From: MAG-121220-bin8 sp964433845
GTDB lineage: Bacteria > Bacteroidota > Bacteroidia > Flavobacteriales > Flavobacteriaceae
Length of the DNA stretch: 17,473 nt
Direction: 5' to 3'
Assembly (NCBI GenBank): GCA_964433845.1
Contig: CAYSTA010000031.1
Coordinates: 1 to 17,473, forward strand
Shown piece by piece: positions 14,244 to 17,473 of this stretch. Within the stretch, counting starts at the first letter, position 1. Each line of letters begins with the position of its first letter. A program made the translations under genes and the position numbers. Under the pieces are notes generated by a model, which saw only the letters and a list, made by a program, of their open reading frames with translations, had not been told where the DNA came from and made no database searches.

Positions 14244-15263
14244 ATGAAAAAACAATTTATTCTAATTATATCCTTATTTCTTTATGTATTTAGTTATTCT
14301 CAGAAATCTTTAGATTCTGATTTTCTTTACGCTGATCAGAGTCCTATTCAATTAAAACTAAATTATTCAAATAAAAACATGAAGAAAAATACAACAGATT
14401 CTACTTTTATTAAAACTGATTTGAATTATTTTTATAAGGATAAATGGAATACTATTCCGGTATCTTTAAGAGCAAGAGGAAATTTTAGAAGAGCAAAATG
14501 CTATTTTCCGCCCATAAAGATGAAAATTAAAAAGAGTCAAAATAAGAATACCATTTTCAATGGAAATAAGTCTCTTAAATTAGTTCTTCCATGTAAAACT
14601 GAGGATGAAAAAAACGACAACATTCTCAAAGAATTTGTAGCCTATAAAATTTATGAATTGATATCACCCTATCATTTTAAGACTAGAAGAGTTGATATTG
14701 AATTTACCGAACCAAAAGGAAAAAAAGTTAAAACTTTTTCATTAAAAGGCTTTCTTATTGAGGATGATAGTAGGTTAGAAAAAAGATTTGAGGGAAGAGT
14801 TGTTGAGCAATTTGTTCATCCTTTAGCTATGGATAAAATAACTTCTATTGAGCATTCGTTTTTTCAATTTTTAATAGGAAATACAGATTTTTCTACAGCT
14901 TATCAGCATAATGCTAAAATGCTATATGATTTAAAAACCTATAGACCTTTACCATATGATTTTGATATGTCAGGGTGGGTTGATCCTAGTTATGGTTTTG
15001 GAAATCCAACTTTAGGTATTAAATCTTTAACTGATCGCAGGTATAGAGGTTTTAAAAGAGATTCTGAGTTAATGAATAATGTTAGAAAAAAGTTTATTGA
15101 TTCTAAAGATGAAATAATTTCATTAGTTAATTCCTTTAAACCAGAATTTGACAGTGAAAATGAATTTGAAAACATGTATTCTTTTATGTCAGAGTTTTTT
15201 AACATAATTGAGGATGATAGTAAATTTGAAAAATTAATTCTTAAGCAGGCTAGGACTAAATAA
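14244..15263 (+). CDS. Secreted CotH-kinase-like protein
   Basis: A 339-residue protein with a clear signal peptide (1-20, MKKQFILIISLF...SYSQ, cleaved before K21). After it come VSLRARGNFRR (about 73-83), reminiscent of the RGN segment of CotH proteins, then a block with SLKLVLPCKTEDEKND and NILKEFVAYKIYEL. The last part has IGNTDFSTAYQHNAKMLYD (about 211-229) and RPLPYDFDMSG (about 234-244). This pattern, an aspartate in GNxD, an HN a few residues later, and a P-x-DFD block, is that of the atypical kinase fold of CotH-family proteins, with D215, N223 and D239/D241 as candidate catalytic or metal residues. The role is unknown; CotH of Bacillus phosphorylates spore-coat proteins. Its stop lies 1 bp from the convergent alkaline phosphatase stop. 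I am fairly sure of secretion and only moderately sure of the fold. Confidence 0.7.
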   Translation: MKKQFILIISLFLYVFSYSQKSLDSDFLYADQSPIQLKLNYSNKNMKKNTTDSTFIKTDLNYFYKDKWNTIPVSLRARGNFRRAKCYFPPIKMKIKKSQNKNTIFNGNKSLKLVLPCKTEDEKNDNILKEFVAYKIYELISPYHFKTRRVDIEFTEPKGKKVKTFSLKGFLIEDDSRLEKRFEGRVVEQFVHPLAMDKITSIEHSFFQFLIGNTDFSTAYQHNAKMLYDLKTYRPLPYDFDMSGWVDPSYGFGNPTLGIKSLTDRRYRGFKRDSELMNNVRKKFIDSKDEIISLVNSFKPEFDSENEFENMYSFMSEFFNIIEDDSKFEKLILKQARTK

Positions 15264-15264
15264 T

Positions 15265-16329
15265 TTATTTTATATCTAGAGTAGTTTTCAATTTTTTAAA
15301 AATCTCAGTGTTTTCATAAATTCCTTTGAAAGATTCTGAATTTGGACCATAGCTAAAAACTGGAACCATAGTAGCTGAATGCCCCTTGGTAGAAAATCTG
15401 CCAGATACTTTTTTTTGAGAAATTTTTCCTCCCGTTAGAGTTAAACCTCCAGTTTCATGATCTGCGGTTACTACAACTAAAGTATTTCCATCATTTTTTG
15501 CAAAATCTAATGCAGCTTGAATAGCAGAATTAAATTCAATAAACTCAGTTACTAAAGAATTTAAATCATTGTCGTGTCCTGCCCAATCAATTTGCGAACC
15601 TTCAATCATTATAAAAAATGGGGCTTTTGAAGAACTTAATTTACTTAGTGTAATTTTTGTTAATTGATCTAATGGGTGTTTTCTGAATTCAAGAATTGAT
15701 GGTGGCTCTAAATCGTATGTAAAAAACCCAATTTTTGTTGCTTTACTATTATTATATTCTTCTATAGATTCAACAAAAGTATATGAATCCATTTCTTTAA
15801 TTAGATTTTTTCCATCAGTTCTTTTGTCAAAATAATTTTTACCACCACCAGCAAAAAAATCTATAGAATGTTTACTGAATTGTAAAGCAATGTCTTCATA
15901 TTTATATCTAGAAATGGTTTTAGCATAAAATGATGCAGGAGTGGCATGAACAATACTGGATGTTGCTAATAATGCTGTCTTATATCCTTTATCTTGACAA
16001 ATTTCTAAAATAGATTTTAAAGTGACATTTTTAGAATTAATTCCAAGTACCTTGTTTAGTGTTTTTTCACCCGTAGCCATAGCAGTTCCACTAGCAGCAG
16101 AATCAGTTACTAAACTATTTGAAGAAGAAGTTTTAGATAGGCCTATATATTCAAAATCTGCCAATGCTGTAGAATTTCCGTTAGCATACATTCCTGCGCT
16201 TATTTGAGTTAACCCCATACCATCTCCAATTAAAAAAATAATATTTGGAGACTCCTGTGAAAAGCCAAATGAAAAATTTACAATAATTGAGATTGAAATA
16301 GTTATTATTTTTTTAATTCTAAAATTCAT
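15265..16329 (-). CDS. Periplasmic alkaline phosphatase (PhoA superfamily)
   Basis: A 354-residue secreted enzyme with a signal peptide (about 1-24, ending FGFSQ). It should hydrolyse phosphate monoesters in the periplasm and release inorganic phosphate. Metal and catalytic positions match E. coli PhoA: Asp36 in GDGMG, nucleophile Ser77 in VTDSAASGTA, Thr130 in HATPA, Arg141 in the SRY segment (Arg166 equivalent), Glu243, Asp248 and His252 in EGSQIDWAGHDND, Asp290-His291 in TADHETGG, and His317 in KGHSAT. The position matching E. coli Asp153 is His128, as in many marine and eukaryotic enzymes. The protein is about 110 residues shorter than E. coli PhoA (471), as in compact marine forms. A TACATTTG element lies upstream. 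No Pho-box-like direct repeat was noticed, so phosphate control is not supported by sequence. Confidence 0.95.
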   Translation of the reverse strand: MNFRIKKIITISISIIVNFSFGFSQESPNIIFLIGDGMGLTQISAGMYANGNSTALADFEYIGLSKTSSSNSLVTDSAASGTAMATGEKTLNKVLGINSKNVTLKSILEICQDKGYKTALLATSSIVHATPASFYAKTISRYKYEDIALQFSKHSIDFFAGGGKNYFDKRTDGKNLIKEMDSYTFVESIEEYNNSKATKIGFFTYDLEPPSILEFRKHPLDQLTKITLSKLSSSKAPFFIMIEGSQIDWAGHDNDLNSLVTEFIEFNSAIQAALDFAKNDGNTLVVVTADHETGGLTLTGGKISQKKVSGRFSTKGHSATMVPVFSYGPNSESFKGIYENTEIFKKLKTTLDIK

Positions 16330-16345
16330 TTTTCAAAATTTAACG

Positions 16346-16353
16346 CAAATGTA
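16346..16353 (-). promoter_or_regulatory. Bacteroidota-type -7 element for the alkaline phosphatase gene
   Basis: On the minus strand the sequence is TACATTTG, an exact match to the Bacteroidota -7 consensus TAnnTTTG, followed by C as is common. It ends 16 bp before the start codon at 16329, which would give a leader of about 10 nt. No clear -33 TTG lies at the expected distance, so strength and exact start are uncertain. Confidence 0.42.
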
Positions 16354-16420
16354 TTGATTATTCCTTTTCTTTTAAATTAATTTTTTACTTTTAAATAATA
16401 TTAAATTAATATTAAAGATT

Positions 16421-16939
16421 ATGAAAAAAAATAAAAACTATTTAACAGGAATACTTGTTATACTTTTTACAATTACAAGCTGTAATAGCGTTAGTGAGAA
16501 GCATTTAGAATTAGAAAAAGCTCAAACAACATTAGAAGAAAATATTACTATGTATGAAACCGTTTGGAATAAAATCATTAATGATAGACAAATAGATTTA
16601 ATTAATGAAGATTATTTTGATAAAGATGTTGTGGTATTAGGAACTTCAGAAGGAGATTTGGCAGGATTAGAAAATTTTAAAGCTTATTATAGCAATTATG
16701 TAATAGGTTTCTCAGATGCTGAGTTTACAATTGTTGATATATTTGGACAGGGGGATAAAATCGTAAAGCATTGGAATTTTAAAGGAACTCACGATGGTGA
16801 TTTTTTTGGTGTTCCTGCAACTGGAAAAAGAGTAGATCTTTCTGGGACTACTTTAGTTAAAATGAAAGATGGAAAAATAGCAGCTGAACAAGACTATTTT
16901 GATTTATTAAGTTTTTATACGCAACTTGGTTTAATGTAA
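16421..16939 (+). CDS. SnoaL-like (ester cyclase family) lipoprotein
   Basis: A 172-residue lipoprotein. Residues 1-20 are a type II signal peptide with lipobox TITSC, and Cys21 is the lipidation site. The mature part has a short helical, charged linker (about 22-45) and a cone-shaped NTF2/SnoaL-like domain: the EDYFDKDVVV segment, HWNFKGTHDGDFFGVPATGK, and an end pattern GKIAAEQDYFDLLSFYTQLG typical of the ester cyclase/SnoaL-like family. Such proteins may bind or isomerise small hydrophobic molecules; no substrate can be named, and many have no known enzyme activity. No clear Bacteroidota lipoprotein export signal follows the cysteine, so periplasmic-face anchoring is likely. The gene diverges from alkaline phosphatase across 91 bp and ends 3 bp from the convergent DUF4920 gene. 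Confidence 0.85.
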   Translation: MKKNKNYLTGILVILFTITSCNSVSEKHLELEKAQTTLEENITMYETVWNKIINDRQIDLINEDYFDKDVVVLGTSEGDLAGLENFKAYYSNYVIGFSDAEFTIVDIFGQGDKIVKHWNFKGTHDGDFFGVPATGKRVDLSGTTLVKMKDGKIAAEQDYFDLLSFYTQLGLM

Positions 16940-16942
16940 TTA

Positions 16943-17398
16943 TTAATTTTTAATTATTACACCATCAGCAAGAAATGAAAGAGTAATTTCTGGTTTATTT
17001 ATTAAGGAAATTTCATGTTTGGATTTTCCAGCATCTTCGGCGTAATGTTTTAATTGTTTTACACTAATTGTATCAACAGATATTTTACCATTAACTATTG
17101 TTGATTTGCCTTCAGATCCTGTTTTAGGAACAAAGAACCCATAATCTTTAAATCTAACAAGAACTGTGTCTTTTTCAACCTCTATTTTCATCCAACATCC
17201 TTTCATAGGACAAGTTGAAAGAATCTCACCCTGAATTTTTATATTTTTTTCAGAATTATTTAATAAACTAGATTTATCTTCTTGATAGTTTTCTATTCCA
17301 ACTAAGTCAATTTTTTTACCATAATAATTTAAGGTGCTTTCGTCTTGCCCAAAAGAAACAAGTGGAATAAACAGTAATAGTAGAATAAATTTTTTCAT
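16943..17398 (-). CDS. Secreted DUF4920 protein
   Basis: A 151-residue protein with an N-terminal signal peptide (1-17, ending SFGQ). It has the DUF4920 core: a central strand-rich stretch with TCPMKGCWMKI (Cys63 and Cys68) and VRFKDYGFFVP (82-91). The paired cysteines four residues apart, plus Trp-Met, suggest a metal-binding or redox site; the family is common in Bacteroidota, and its function is not known to me. The start ATG overlaps the TGA of an upstream gene by 4 bp (17395-17398), so it is translated from the same message as that gene, whose product looks like a membrane protein. The stop is 3 bp from the convergent lipoprotein stop. Confidence 0.9.
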   Translation of the reverse strand: MKKFILLLLFIPLVSFGQDESTLNYYGKKIDLVGIENYQEDKSSLLNNSEKNIKIQGEILSTCPMKGCWMKIEVEKDTVLVRFKDYGFFVPKTGSEGKSTIVNGKISVDTISVKQLKHYAEDAGKSKHEISLINKPEITLSFLADGVIIKN

Positions 17399-17473
17399 AA
17401 ACTATCAATTTTTTTAACAGAAAAATATTTGAGTATCATAATTGCTGATCCTAAAACTAATTCCAAATACATC
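17395..17473 (-). CDS. C-terminal end of a membrane-protein gene (partial)
   Basis: On the minus strand the right edge of the window carries an open frame entering from outside and ending with TGA at 17395-17397. Its last residues are YLELVLGSAIMILKYFSVKK followed by IDSL, a hydrophobic segment followed by a basic tail, as at the end of a small integral membrane protein. The stop overlaps the DUF4920 start as ATGA, which supports the frame. About 25 codons are seen, too few to name a family. An alternative frame on this strand stops after 19 codons. Confidence 0.5.
   Translation of the reverse strand, partial: MYLELVLGSAIMILKYFSVKKIDSL

Noticed and set aside
16930..16965. TAATTATTA repeated around the lipoprotein and DUF4920 stops
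   Set aside because: Short A/T repeats of this kind are expected by chance at this base composition.

Overview
The window is a very AT-rich (visibly about 70% A+T), tightly packed bacterial segment. Several signs point to Bacteroidota, most likely a marine or freshwater flavobacterium: signal peptides ending in SxSQ/FGQ, a DUF4920 protein, a DUF1080 protein, an antiquitin-type aldehyde dehydrogenase, a TAnnTTTG-type -7 element, and few Shine-Dalgarno sequences. No rRNA, tRNA, CRISPR array, insertion sequence or phage gene was seen. No gene-free stretch reaches 300 bases; the longest is about 134 bp (10913-11046).

Region 1 (1-8247, all plus strand) is an acyl-CoA catabolic locus in three blocks. 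Block 1a is the 3' end of a methylcrotonyl/geranyl-CoA-carboxylase-like carboxyltransferase gene and a crotonase-family gene, closed by a perfect 32-bp palindrome that looks like a terminator. Block 1b is an MDR-type NAD(P)H reductase and a thiolase. Block 1c is a five-gene run: SDR dehydrogenase, MaoC hydratase, PaaG-like crotonase and two acyl-CoA dehydrogenases. Together they supply every step of a beta-oxidation cycle: FAD-dependent desaturation, MaoC hydration, SDR oxidation and thiolysis. They also supply carboxylase and isomerase/reductase activities of the kind used on branched or unsaturated acyl chains. The two acyl-CoA dehydrogenases carry complementary halves of the usual catalytic and FAD-binding motifs, which suggests one alpha2beta2 enzyme as in actinobacterial steroid degradation.

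Region 2 (8266-10912, minus strand) is a two-gene operon: a lysine-6-dehydrogenase/saccharopine-dehydrogenase-like enzyme, then an ALDH7 (antiquitin) alpha-aminoadipic semialdehyde dehydrogenase. Together they would convert lysine (or saccharopine) to 2-aminoadipate. A TATAACAA/TTGTTATA dyad lies just upstream of the first start codon.

Region 3 (11047-13444, plus strand) holds a 35-codon membrane micro-ORF coupled by a TTGA overlap to an 84-codon membrane protein, then a second saccharopine-dehydrogenase-fold oxidoreductase and a membrane-anchored DUF1080 protein.

Region 4 (13465-17473, mixed strands) carries envelope and periplasmic genes: a bestrophin-like membrane protein, a secreted CotH-kinase-like protein, an alkaline phosphatase, a SnoaL-like lipoprotein and a DUF4920 protein. 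The DUF4920 gene is preceded by the 3' end of another membrane-protein gene that runs off the window. Convergent pairs here are separated by only 1-20 bp.
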